Origin: Rhodospirillaceae bacterium
GTDB taxonomy: Bacteria; Pseudomonadota; Alphaproteobacteria; Rhodospirillales; Rhodospirillaceae
Assembly: GCA_028822445.1 (NCBI GenBank)
Contig: JAPKDQ010000003.1
Span: 227,714 to 291,713, forward strand
DNA: 64,000 bases
Direction: 5' to 3'
Below, one piece after another: positions 53,345 through 61,673 of this stretch (position 1 is its first letter; the number at the start of each line of letters is the position of its first letter). The position numbers and the translations under genes are program-made. The notes under the pieces are model-generated. The model had not been told where the DNA came from and ran no database searches. It saw only the letters and a program-made list of their open reading frames with translations.

Positions 53345-54216
53345 AGGGGATCATTCTAGCCGGCGGGTCTGGCACACGACTACACCCAATCACATATTCG
53401 GTGTCCAAGCAGATGCTGCCGATCTACGACAAGCCGATGATCTACTACCCGCTCAGCACTCTGATGTTGGCCGGCATTCAAGACATCCTCATCATTACGA
53501 CACCTCAAGATGCGGCGGCATTTGAATACCTCCTTTCTGACGGCAGGCAATGGGGCCTTAACATTCAATATGCTCAACAACCCAGTCCAGATGGATTGGC
53601 ACAAGCTTTCATAATTGGCGAAAACTTTATCGGTACAGACTCTTGCGCGCTCGTATTAGGCGATAATATTTTTTATGGTCAAGGCCTTACAGGCACCCTG
53701 AAAACGAACGCATCCCTTGAATCCGGCGCCAGCGTATTTGGGTATCGCGTCCGTGATCCAGAACGGTATGGAGTAGTCGCGTTCGATTCAAACGGCGTCG
53801 CAACTTCAATAGAAGAGAAGCCTACTGTCCCGAAATCGAAGTGGGCTGTCACCGGGCTTTATTTTTACGACAATGATGTCATTGAAATTGCCAGAAATCT
53901 AAAGCCCAGCCCACGGGGCGAACTTGAGATTACCGACGTCAATCGTCATTACCTAGAGCGCGGTGATCTAAACGTGGTGTGCTTAAGTCGTGGGTTTGCA
54001 TGGTTTGACACGGGAACATGCGATAGCCTCATAGATGCTGGATCCTTTGTGCAAACCATTGAGCGTCAGCAAGGACAGCGCATTGGTGTCCCAGAAGAAA
54101 TCGCATTTTCAAACGGGTGGATTAACGCCGACAAGCTTCTCGAACTTGGAACAGCGCTGAAAAAAAGTGGGTACGGAGAATACCTTCTACAGATCGTGGA
54201 AGACGCTAACGCGTAG
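53341..54216 (+). CDS. rfbA: glucose-1-phosphate thymidylyltransferase
   Basis: 291 residues. The nucleotidyltransferase motif [20 protein letters not shown] is at about 8-27, followed by the [19 protein letters not shown] block, [13 protein letters not shown], and [21 protein letters not shown]. It makes dTDP-glucose, step one of the rhamnose pathway. It is the last gene of the coupled rfbC-B-D-A operon and is convergent with the O-antigen ligase-like gene two bases downstream. Confidence 0.95.
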   Translation: MKGIILAGGSGTRLHPITYSVSKQMLPIYDKPMIYYPLSTLMLAGIQDILIITTPQDAAAFEYLLSDGRQWGLNIQYAQQPSPDGLAQAFIIGENFIGTDSCALVLGDNIFYGQGLTGTLKTNASLESGASVFGYRVRDPERYGVVAFDSNGVATSIEEKPTVPKSKWAVTGLYFYDNDVIEIARNLKPSPRGELEITDVNRHYLERGDLNVVCLSRGFAWFDTGTCDSLIDAGSFVQTIERQQGQRIGVPEEIAFSNGWINADKLLELGTALKKSGYGEYLLQIVEDANA

Positions 54217-54218
54217 CA

Positions 54219-55418
54219 TCAGCCGTGAGTGCGGTCGACATCAACCATCAACCTAAATAAAAGTGTCGCGGCGCACACGTTGAGACCAAGCGCCGCAAGC
54301 CACCACGCCTGCCATATACCAAAGCTTAGTAACCAGATGACTGATGAGGCCGTAATTGTTCCGGCGGCAACAGCAAGCGCTTGCCGATTAGGTGCTCGTC
54401 GTACGGTTTGACGAACAGATAGAATTGCGGTGGCTGAGAATAACGCAACACCAACCAAACCAAGCTCAAGCCATATCTGCAAAAACCCATTGTGCGGATG
54501 CATAAAAGATGTCCGACCGGCTGCATCCGGTATCAAGCCAGCAGTCTCACCGATAAACCGAGAGGCGTCAAAACCATAGCCGATCAAGACGTTCTCGCTG
54601 ATCAATTCGCTCACACGGCCCCAAATGGCGATCCGGTAGCCCCAATTTGGATGGACGTTTTCGGTAAACCAAATATGAAAATCCGCTTCTGATGCAAGAT
54701 ACGCAACAACCGGCCAACACAAGGCTCCCAAGCCAATCACGCTCGTGACCACGAAAAAAGCAGGCGCGCGCCAACGTAGGACTAACAAAGAGGACAGCAA
54801 GCCTGCCGCTAGGGCGACCGGAACTGCGTCCATCCGGAATGCCGCCGTCAAGACAAGACAAATAGCCAGAAAGAACGAGGGAAAACGCCACGACTGTGTT
54901 TTGAGATACAAGAGGGCCGCGACAGGAAACGACAACCCAGACAATAGCACCAGTCCGCCATTCATTACATTCAGAAGGCGGTCTGTAGTTTGCCCGTCGC
55001 GCACCAGGCCGACCAAAAAACCACCAGTGATCCGCTCTATTAGTAACACAGCCAACAACCCAAACGCGGCATAGATGATTGGTATAGCAAGCCGCTCTAG
55101 TTTGTCCCTAGGCGTTTGATCAATACCCACACACACAACAAGTGCCAGCCCAATAACGATCGCCCCTTTTATCCAAGCCATCGCGGAGAAGTGTGGCGCC
55201 CACATAAAAGACGTCAACGTCCATATTAGTATCGCGCAGAAGACTAGCCCAGAGTTGGTTCGTAAAATTACTGGGATCAGTTCACGTCGTTTAATGCTTT
55301 GCCCTAGTAACACGGCCGCAGCACTTAGGGTTAGCATGACCACTGTCGCATCTTTGAACCAAGCCACCAGCGGCACGGACATAAGTGCAATCAAGATTAA
55401 GAACTTTGTGTGTTTCAC
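54219..55418 (-). CDS. O-antigen ligase/polymerase-like membrane protein (Wzy_C)
   Basis: 399 residues with about eleven transmembrane helices. The Wzy_C signature FMHPHNGFLQIWLELGLVGV lies near 310-330, in the loop that holds the functional His in ligases and polymerases. A long periplasmic loop (EADFHIWFTENVHPNWGYR) precedes it. Since the locus has an ABC exporter, a ligase (WaaL-like) role is more likely than a Wzy polymerase. It is the last gene of a minus-strand pair, two bases after the glycosyltransferase. Confidence 0.8.
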   Translation of the reverse strand: MKHTKFLILIALMSVPLVAWFKDATVVMLTLSAAAVLLGQSIKRRELIPVILRTNSGLVFCAILIWTLTSFMWAPHFSAMAWIKGAIVIGLALVVCVGIDQTPRDKLERLAIPIIYAAFGLLAVLLIERITGGFLVGLVRDGQTTDRLLNVMNGGLVLLSGLSFPVAALLYLKTQSWRFPSFFLAICLVLTAAFRMDAVPVALAAGLLSSLLVLRWRAPAFFVVTSVIGLGALCWPVVAYLASEADFHIWFTENVHPNWGYRIAIWGRVSELISENVLIGYGFDASRFIGETAGLIPDAAGRTSFMHPHNGFLQIWLELGLVGVALFSATAILSVRQTVRRAPNRQALAVAAGTITASSVIWLLSFGIWQAWWLAALGLNVCAATLLFRLMVDVDRTHG

Positions 55419-55419
55419 A

Positions 55420-56487
55420 TTAGTCCTCCAGGCAACCTTGAAAAATTTGGTGGAGCTTAGCTGCAGCGACAGTCGTATCGTATTTCTCGAGCGCTTCTTC
55501 CTGGGCCCTCACACCCAACTTTTGCGTTAAGGTGTGGCCCCCATAAAGCTGCATAAGTCGGTCGTACCAATCCTGTTCCGTTCGGCATTGAAACCCGGTT
55601 TGACCGCTAGTGACTAAATCACGCGCAATACCGACAGGAGAGACCAATGAGGGTTTACCAGCCGCCATATATTGGATGATCTTGTATCCACTTTTGCTGC
55701 GATTCCATTCTGTATCTTCCAGCGGGCAAAGCCCGACCGTGATCTCAGAAAAGAACTCGGCCTCCCCTAACTCATCCCACGACGACCGCTTGGCTTCAAC
55801 ACCTTGCAAATCTATATCGCCAGCGCCCATCAGCACACATCTGGAACCCGTTTCCGACAAGAACTTTTTGAGGGGTCCCAGTACCATAGGCAAAGATTGT
55901 TGCGCCGTTACCGGTGTGCCGATCCACCCCACGGTGAATCTCGTGCCTTTGGACCGGATAACCTTATACCGGGATACATCAACAGCGCTGGGGACTTCGT
56001 AAAGGTTATTCACGCCAGCCGATTCCGCAAAACTCGCCAGCGTTTTATTGCCGACAACAACAGCTTGCGCATGGCGCATAAGAGATTCTGTCTTATCTTG
56101 ATAAAGCGCACGAATAATGCGTGACCTGGAATTCTTGTAGTAAAGGTGATGCGCGTCATCAAAATCAATAACGACGGGCTTACGAGCAAGAAGCACCTTT
56201 TCTAACCCGACGGGTAAAAACGGTAGGACCTCTCTCTGCAACCAAATAATATCTGCGCTATTGTGGCCCAAGAGCTCCCACAGCCGGTTAATGAAAGCAG
56301 CTGCAACCATCGCCGGAGACCTCGCCCCATCAGCATAGAGTCGCGTGAGATATTCGCGCGACAACAAAGGTTGGACGGCGACCTGCATCCCCATGCGCTC
56401 CAGATGCGGCACATACTGGAGGAACCTAACCCGACTACTAGCGCCCATTCGGTCATATCGGGTTAAGGCTAGAATACTGGCCGTCAT
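55420..56487 (-). CDS. glycosyltransferase (GT4-like)
   Basis: About 355 residues of a GT-B fold. The N-terminal domain begins SILALTRYDRMGASSRVRFLQ; the later EVPSAVDVSRYK, FTVGWIGTPVTAQQ, and the nucleotide-sugar region FFSEITVGLCPLEDTEWNRSKSGYKIIQYMAAGKP follow the family plan with a Glu-containing C-terminal motif. Sugar donor and acceptor unknown. ATG 56487 is the chosen start, 11 residues inside the longest frame, and avoids overlap with the neighbour. Cytoplasmic, peripheral membrane. Confidence 0.82.
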   Translation of the reverse strand: MTASILALTRYDRMGASSRVRFLQYVPHLERMGMQVAVQPLLSREYLTRLYADGARSPAMVAAAFINRLWELLGHNSADIIWLQREVLPFLPVGLEKVLLARKPVVIDFDDAHHLYYKNSRSRIIRALYQDKTESLMRHAQAVVVGNKTLASFAESAGVNNLYEVPSAVDVSRYKVIRSKGTRFTVGWIGTPVTAQQSLPMVLGPLKKFLSETGSRCVLMGAGDIDLQGVEAKRSSWDELGEAEFFSEITVGLCPLEDTEWNRSKSGYKIIQYMAAGKPSLVSPVGIARDLVTSGQTGFQCRTEQDWYDRLMQLYGGHTLTQKLGVRAQEEALEKYDTTVAAAKLHQIFQGCLED

Positions 56488-56503
56488 AAAAGAGTGATCA
56501 ATT

Positions 56504-57460
56504 CTAAGTTCGGGGCCCACTCCCGGGTTTCGGAAGAGCAGTCCCTGTGAATAAATTTAGCGCCAAAAGTCTATAGGCCTGAAGCACACCGCCCAGACCC
56601 ACAGCGCCTTTGCACAGCATAGCCTGCAACACCCGAACTGGAAACTCGATCGCGACAGAAGCCACCGCCAAGGAGGCCAGGCCTAAACCCCCAAAGTGCA
56701 GACCGGCATACGTCACCCGACTCCGAATATGGAGCGCAAGAGAGACCCCTGTATTTTGGGAGCTGGAAACACGACCGATGTGGGTTACATGTGCGTCCTT
56801 AAGGTAATGGCTTTGGTATCCCAGGTTATTGACGCGTGCAGACAGGTCGACATCCTCATAATAGAGAAAAAGCCGCTCATCGAAGCCGTTAATCTCCTCA
56901 AAGACAGAACGCCGAATCATAAGTGCAGCCCCCATAACCTGGCCAACAGTGCGACTTTTCCCGTGCGCTTCCAAAGACAGGTAGGGATAACTGCTAACAC
57001 CACCCATGCGGTGCCAGCCTATCGTCCTGAGCATCAGACCGGTCAGTGACGGCAATCCAGAGCAAGAGGTTGCGACGGCACCGGTTGAGTTTCTAATTTC
57101 CGGCCCTACGATTCCAACGTTTACGTTCTGCGGATCACTTAAGAATTTCACCATGGGCGCAAGGGAGCTCTCATCGACGACTGCGTCTGGGTTTAGGAAG
57201 TAAATCGCTGGAGCATTTCCGCTTGAAGCACCCATGTTACAGGCGGCCCCAAAACCTATATTGGCGGCGTTCGTCTTGATATCAACTTTACCGACGGCTT
57301 GAACGTCTGAGGTGAAAGTTAGGGATTTATCACCGTTGTTAATCACAAAAACCCGGGCGTCTATGCTACCCTTGCGCGCGGCATCAAACACCGCCCCCAC
57401 GCATTTGACAGTGTGGGTAGCAGATTTATAGTTTACGATAACAACGTCGACGTCCGTCAT
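56504..57460 (-). CDS. glycosyltransferase family 2 (rhamnosyltransferase-like)
   Basis: About 318 residues of a GT-A fold. VDVVIVNYKSATHTVKC opens the domain; NIGFGAACNMG, FLNPDAVVDE (metal-binding Asp region), QVMGAALMIRRSVFEEINGFDERLFLYYEDVDLS complete it. This set is typical of WbbL-like rhamnosyltransferases, in keeping with the nearby rfb genes. A C-terminal hydrophobic stretch may anchor it. AAGGA five bases before ATG 57460 decides the start. Confidence 0.87.
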   Translation of the reverse strand: MTDVDVVIVNYKSATHTVKCVGAVFDAARKGSIDARVFVINNGDKSLTFTSDVQAVGKVDIKTNAANIGFGAACNMGASSGNAPAIYFLNPDAVVDESSLAPMVKFLSDPQNVNVGIVGPEIRNSTGAVATSCSGLPSLTGLMLRTIGWHRMGGVSSYPYLSLEAHGKSRTVGQVMGAALMIRRSVFEEINGFDERLFLYYEDVDLSARVNNLGYQSHYLKDAHVTHIGRVSSSQNTGVSLALHIRSRVTYAGLHFGGLGLASLAVASVAIEFPVRVLQAMLCKGAVGLGGVLQAYRLLALNLFTGTALPKPGSGPRT

Positions 57461-57515
57461 TTTGGTCCTTGGGCGTGTCATGGGCGATTAATGCCGTATC
57501 TAATCAACACAATAA

Positions 57516-58526
57516 ATGATGAATACGCAAATGAGTGCTGAGAAAAAGCCACGCGTCTGTGTCGCTATCATTAGTTACAATTCGACGGCGACCCTGGCGC
57601 GCTGCCTTACCAGCCTTGATGCGCAGACCTACACAGACTTCTCCATTGTTTTGATTGATAATGCATCCGACCAAAAACCAACGGGTTTTCTTTCTGGCCT
57701 TTCCGCCCCTATCTCTTACATGGAGATGGACGAAAACCTAGGTTTTGCGCCAGCCATGAACGTGGCTCTGAAAGCGACAGAAAGTGAATTCTTAGTCGCC
57801 CTCAACCCTGACGCTTTCCCCAAACCAGACTGGCTGAGCGAATTGGTCGCTTCAGCAGACCAATATCAAGATTTTGCGGCATTTGGGTCGCTCCAAATCA
57901 GCGCAGCTGACTCCACGGTTATTGATGGTTTCGGGGACAACTTGCTGGCCTGGGGGCCAGCGTGGCGAGGCCAGACTCCACCCCAAGACAGCGATACCGC
58001 AGACTTATATGAATGCTTCGGTGTTTGCGCGGCGGCAGCCCTGTATCGTGCAGATACATTGCGTCAGATCAACGGATTCGATGACCGATTCTTCTGCTTT
58101 TATGAAGATATCGACGTGTCATTCCGCCTGCGCCTTACGGGTCATAAATGCGGCATTGTAAAAACAGCAGTTGTCGACCATGTCGGTGGCGTAAGTTTTG
58201 AAGGAAAATCTGATTTCGCGCAGTACTTAATGGCCCGCAATCAATGGTGGGTTCTTATTAAAAACATGCCCGCCGCCTTGCTTGTTTTAATTCTTCCCTG
58301 CTTTACGGTGATGCAATTCTACTCGTTTATCAAAAACCCCCGATCAGCGCGCATGCAGGGGCTACGAGAAGGATTAGGCCGGACAACAGAAATTCTTAAG
58401 TCACGACGGGACGTACAGAGCACACGAACACTCACAGTGTCCGCACTAAGTCATATGCTTAACTGGAGTTTCGGCGATTTCAAAGACAAAGTGAGCAGGG
58501 CAACGCGCGTTGATCGCTCAAATTAG
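57516..58526 (+). CDS. glycosyltransferase family 2 (rhamnosyltransferase-like)
   Basis: 336 residues. VCVAIISYNSTATLARCL, NLGFAPAMNVAL, LVALNPDAFPKPDWL, CAAAALYRADTLRQINGFDDRFFCFYEDIDVSFRL make a complete GT-A domain of the same type as the preceding gene. A hydrophobic segment (PAALLVLILPCFTVMQF, about 252-268) follows. It is the only plus-strand gene between 54.2 and 64 kb and is divergent from the previous transferase, with a 55-base gap holding the promoters. The start may be any of the ATGs at 57516-57531. Confidence 0.86.
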   Translation: MMNTQMSAEKKPRVCVAIISYNSTATLARCLTSLDAQTYTDFSIVLIDNASDQKPTGFLSGLSAPISYMEMDENLGFAPAMNVALKATESEFLVALNPDAFPKPDWLSELVASADQYQDFAAFGSLQISAADSTVIDGFGDNLLAWGPAWRGQTPPQDSDTADLYECFGVCAAAALYRADTLRQINGFDDRFFCFYEDIDVSFRLRLTGHKCGIVKTAVVDHVGGVSFEGKSDFAQYLMARNQWWVLIKNMPAALLVLILPCFTVMQFYSFIKNPRSARMQGLREGLGRTTEILKSRRDVQSTRTLTVSALSHMLNWSFGDFKDKVSRATRVDRSN

Positions 58527-58530
58527 GGGG

Positions 58531-59937
58531 TCATAGAGACCCACGATCGATTGAGATCTGGGATACGTTTAGCCCAACTAATCCGTGACGAGCGGAGCTT
58601 GAAATCACGTCAAAAATAACCGCGTCATGCAGCCAATGACGCTGGATATGGTCATCCATAACCCCATCAGCGATCGCAACCGTAAGCGCGTAACTACCCG
58701 TAGCCAACGCCGGCCAAGCAAACCGAAAGCCGGCAGAGACATGTTCACCGGGCGCAAGCGAAGCACCTGAACTCGAATCAGTGGCAGAGTTCTCTCCCAG
58801 TAAATTCTGGCCTAGGCGATCCTTAATGTAGAATCCAAAAATTGGCCTGTCGACTGCTTCATCAGCCCGCACAAAGATACGAAGGTCTACAATTTGGCCA
58901 TCGGACATCTTGAGCAACCGTTGCCCCGTCTCAGCATCCCAAACCCCTGCATCCACGACCACCGCACCACCGCTCCCGAAACTATTTGCCACAGAATTGA
59001 AAGGTGAGCATGTCGTTACGCCTGGCGGAGCTAGAGGCGGAGCGGAGCCACCACCGATTTCCGCCCACTGCCCATTTAGTTGAAAGGCAGTTTGATCAGA
59101 GGAACTCGATGCCGTGAGAACAGGGTTGGGTGTCTTATCTTGGCCTGGCGTATCAGAAGACTCATCGCGGAATAAAGACTCAACGTATCGCTCGCAGATG
59201 CGTCCGGCTTCACCCTCGGCCTTAAGACTTCCATGTTCGAGCCAGATCGCACGGTCACACAAGCCAGCAACAGAACCAAGGTCGTGGCTGACAAAGAGAA
59301 TTGATCCATTGCGCTTGAAGTCCTTCAGGAAGCGCATGCATTTCTGTGTGAACCTTGCGTCACCGACAGACAATGCCTCATCGATAATAAGTACATCTGC
59401 GTCCACATGCGCGGCGACAGAAAAGGCGAGCCGCATAAACATGCCGCTCGAATACGTCTTCACAGGGCGATCAACGAATTCGGCGAGTTCAGAGAACGCA
59501 ATAATATCGTCCATGCGCTCCTCTATTTGAACGCGACTTAACCCGAGAATCGTGCCGTTTAGATAAACGTTCTCGCGACCTGTGAAATCTGGTTCAAACC
59601 CTGCACCCAATTCCAAGAGGGCAGCAACACGCCCAGACACTGCTACGTCTCCCGCCGACGGCATAACGGTTCCCGTGACAATTTGAAGAAGGGTGGATTT
59701 TCCGGCACCGTTCTCTCCGATAATTCCAACCGTCTCTCCTCGCCGAACGTGGAACGTCACATCCTTTAGGGCGTGGAACTTTGGGTAAGAGCGCCATGGC
59801 ATCAAGAGATGCAGTAGACGCTCAGATGATCGATGGTAAAGCGTGTAGGCCTTTGAAACGCTGGAGGCCGAGATAACATGGCCGCTTGGCTTTTGGCCGT
59901 CTGTCGCCTCGGTCACGCCCGATTGATTAGAGGACAT
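58531..59937 (-). CDS. wzt: ABC transporter ATP-binding protein of polysaccharide export with C-terminal glycan-binding domain
   Basis: About 468 residues. The Walker A GENGAGKSTLL, signature YSSGMFMRLAF and Walker B VLIIDEALSVGD are intact, in the Wzt/TagH/KpsT class. From about 270 a second domain (Wzt_C-like beta-sandwich) follows, which in O9a/O8 systems recognises the modified end of the glycan. The start ATG 59937 overlaps the permease gene by 11 bases, with GGAAGAG upstream; the frame is open further but only over wzm. Together with wzm it exports a fully assembled O-polysaccharide across the inner membrane. Confidence 0.9.
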   Translation of the reverse strand: MSSNQSGVTEATDGQKPSGHVISASSVSKAYTLYHRSSERLLHLLMPWRSYPKFHALKDVTFHVRRGETVGIIGENGAGKSTLLQIVTGTVMPSAGDVAVSGRVAALLELGAGFEPDFTGRENVYLNGTILGLSRVQIEERMDDIIAFSELAEFVDRPVKTYSSGMFMRLAFSVAAHVDADVLIIDEALSVGDARFTQKCMRFLKDFKRNGSILFVSHDLGSVAGLCDRAIWLEHGSLKAEGEAGRICERYVESLFRDESSDTPGQDKTPNPVLTASSSSDQTAFQLNGQWAEIGGGSAPPLAPPGVTTCSPFNSVANSFGSGGAVVVDAGVWDAETGQRLLKMSDGQIVDLRIFVRADEAVDRPIFGFYIKDRLGQNLLGENSATDSSSGASLAPGEHVSAGFRFAWPALATGSYALTVAIADGVMDDHIQRHWLHDAVIFDVISSSARHGLVGLNVSQISIDRGSL

Positions 59938-60778
59938 CAGCGAAACTCTTCCTAGCGTAGCGAAAAAACAACAAACTGACGGATGCGACAATCCACGCAA
60001 CGGCTGTATATAAAGCCAAACCAACCCAATCAGGTTGCAAGCCATCAAGCAATACGCGTCGCAACTGCAAGACAAGGAATGTCACTGGATTAAACATGAT
60101 GACCGTTTGCAGCCCCGGGCCTAGACGATCGATCGAATAAAAAATGGGCGAGAGGAAAAGAACGCCCGTCATAAGCAAGCCGACAATATGTTGGATGTCG
60201 CGAAAGAAGACGCCGATCGCAGATAATAACCAGCTAAGACCGAGCAAGAGGAGAATAAAGGGAAGGAAGATAAGAGGGGCATATAGCGCCGTTACCGGTA
60301 TCGCGCCCTTAATCACCATCACGGCCACCAGCAAAACACCGGTACTGATGAGTGCATGAAAAACCGCCCCACCCACTGTAACCAGCGGGAGAACTTCAAG
60401 GGGGAAAACCGCTTTTTTGACTAGGTTAGTGTAGTCAATAATGGCACCTGGCGCACTCCCAACCACGTCAGCCATTAACCAAAACACCAGCAAACCGACG
60501 AAAAGGTAAAGCCCAAAAGACGTGGTGTCGCTAGCGGCATCCGTACCGGCCCACCGGCTTTGCAGAATCACACCAAACACAAAGGTGTAAATAACCAAGG
60601 TGAATAATGGCACGAGAATTGTCCAGAGAAGGCCAAAGACACTCAAGCGATAACGCCTAGAAATCGAGCGGTTCAGAAACTGACGAAAGACAAGAGAATG
60701 ACGAAACAGAACCCAAGGAGGTAGTAAAATGTCGAGATACTGACCCGGCCGTGGCCGGTCTGAATTGTTAGGCGTCAT
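59927..60778 (-). CDS. wzm: ABC-2 type polysaccharide export permease
   Basis: 283 residues, six transmembrane helices. The N-terminal RHSLVFRQFLNRSISRRYRLSVFGLLWTIL is the usual amphipathic gate helix and first membrane segment. AVFPLEVLPLVTVGGAVFHALI and FLSPIFYSIDRLGP follow the Wzm/TagG/KpsM pattern. It pairs with the overlapping wzt gene. Together they identify an ABC-dependent, not Wzy-dependent, O-antigen route. Confidence 0.91.
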   Translation of the reverse strand: MTPNNSDRPRPGQYLDILLPPWVLFRHSLVFRQFLNRSISRRYRLSVFGLLWTILVPLFTLVIYTFVFGVILQSRWAGTDAASDTTSFGLYLFVGLLVFWLMADVVGSAPGAIIDYTNLVKKAVFPLEVLPLVTVGGAVFHALISTGVLLVAVMVIKGAIPVTALYAPLIFLPFILLLLGLSWLLSAIGVFFRDIQHIVGLLMTGVLFLSPIFYSIDRLGPGLQTVIMFNPVTFLVLQLRRVLLDGLQPDWVGLALYTAVAWIVASVSLLFFRYARKSFADVL

Positions 60779-60796
60779 AAATTTTCTCGTGCTGAA

Positions 60797-61669
60797 TCAT
60801 CTGGAAAATGCAACGCGATCAATAACGTCGCGGACAGTCGCCATCTCATTCGGATCTGATATGCCTAGAGACCTTTGCACGGCTTCGGATAAAATCGTAA
60901 TGCGGCGCCTTGCTTCGACTGTGGCAATCAAAGCATCATGTGCATTTTTTGCCTCAGGCTCGACTTGGCCAGAGTTGGGCACGGTGTTGCTGCCATCGGT
61001 CTTGTAATAATAGTCACCTATTCGCGTATTCACGAGAGTGAAGTCAGACTCGTAGAGTGCACAGACACGCAGGAGCCAATCGTAATCTTCTTGCATTACC
61101 ATCTTTGTTTCAAAAAAGAGTGGGGCTCCGGTCATCCGATCACGATCCAAAACGTAACTGTGCAAAGGGCAAAAATTATTGCGGAAAAGATCAATGAGCC
61201 CAGCCCCATAGAACCCGGGGACAACTTCCTCCATTGTGTACAGATACCGTTCGTACACATTGAGTAGCATGATTCTGACAGCAGCAAACGCAATAGCTGC
61301 GCGGCTTTCCTTAAGACGCGACACAAGCAATTCGTAAGCCTCGGGATACAAGACATCATCGTAGTCAAGAAAAGACAAATACCTGCCCCTCGCACTCCTT
61401 AGACCAAGGTTCAGCAGCTCTGAGCGTGCATCTTTAGGCTCTGCTTGATCCCAATTCAAAATCGTCAATGTAACCTCATCGTCACCATCGATCATTCTAG
61501 TCAAGGCAGTGCGGATAACTTCTGTGTCACTATCTGAGAATCTTTGCGTCGCAAGAATAATATTGAGCGGCCGGTAGCTTTGGCCAATCAGCGAGAACAC
61601 GCAGCGCTCCAACTCCATCAATCGGCTGACGTCGTGAAACCGAACAATCGTATCCATTTGTCCTGACAT
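60797..61669 (-). CDS. glycosyltransferase family 2-like protein
   Basis: About 290 residues. TIVRFHDVSRLMELERCVFSLIGQSYRP opens a GT-A domain, followed by NLGLRSARGRYLSFLDYDDVLYPEAY with the Asp-x-Asp type metal site. The opening strand is unusual in lacking the common VSV(V/I)-P-x-Y-N. An N-terminal ATG at 61669 or 61657 is likely; the frame extends to 61720, overlapping the next gene. It lies 18 bases before wzm on the same strand, so all four genes from 64 kb leftward may be one operon. Confidence 0.8.
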   Translation of the reverse strand: MSGQMDTIVRFHDVSRLMELERCVFSLIGQSYRPLNIILATQRFSDSDTEVIRTALTRMIDGDDEVTLTILNWDQAEPKDARSELLNLGLRSARGRYLSFLDYDDVLYPEAYELLVSRLKESRAAIAFAAVRIMLLNVYERYLYTMEEVVPGFYGAGLIDLFRNNFCPLHSYVLDRDRMTGAPLFFETKMVMQEDYDWLLRVCALYESDFTLVNTRIGDYYYKTDGSNTVPNSGQVEPEAKNAHDALIATVEARRRITILSEAVQRSLGISDPNEMATVRDVIDRVAFSR

Positions 61670-61673
61670 AGCG

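Noticed and set aside
54219..55418. Wzy O-antigen polymerase
   Set aside because: No Wzx flippase is present, and Wzm/Wzt indicates ABC-dependent export, so ligase is the better reading.
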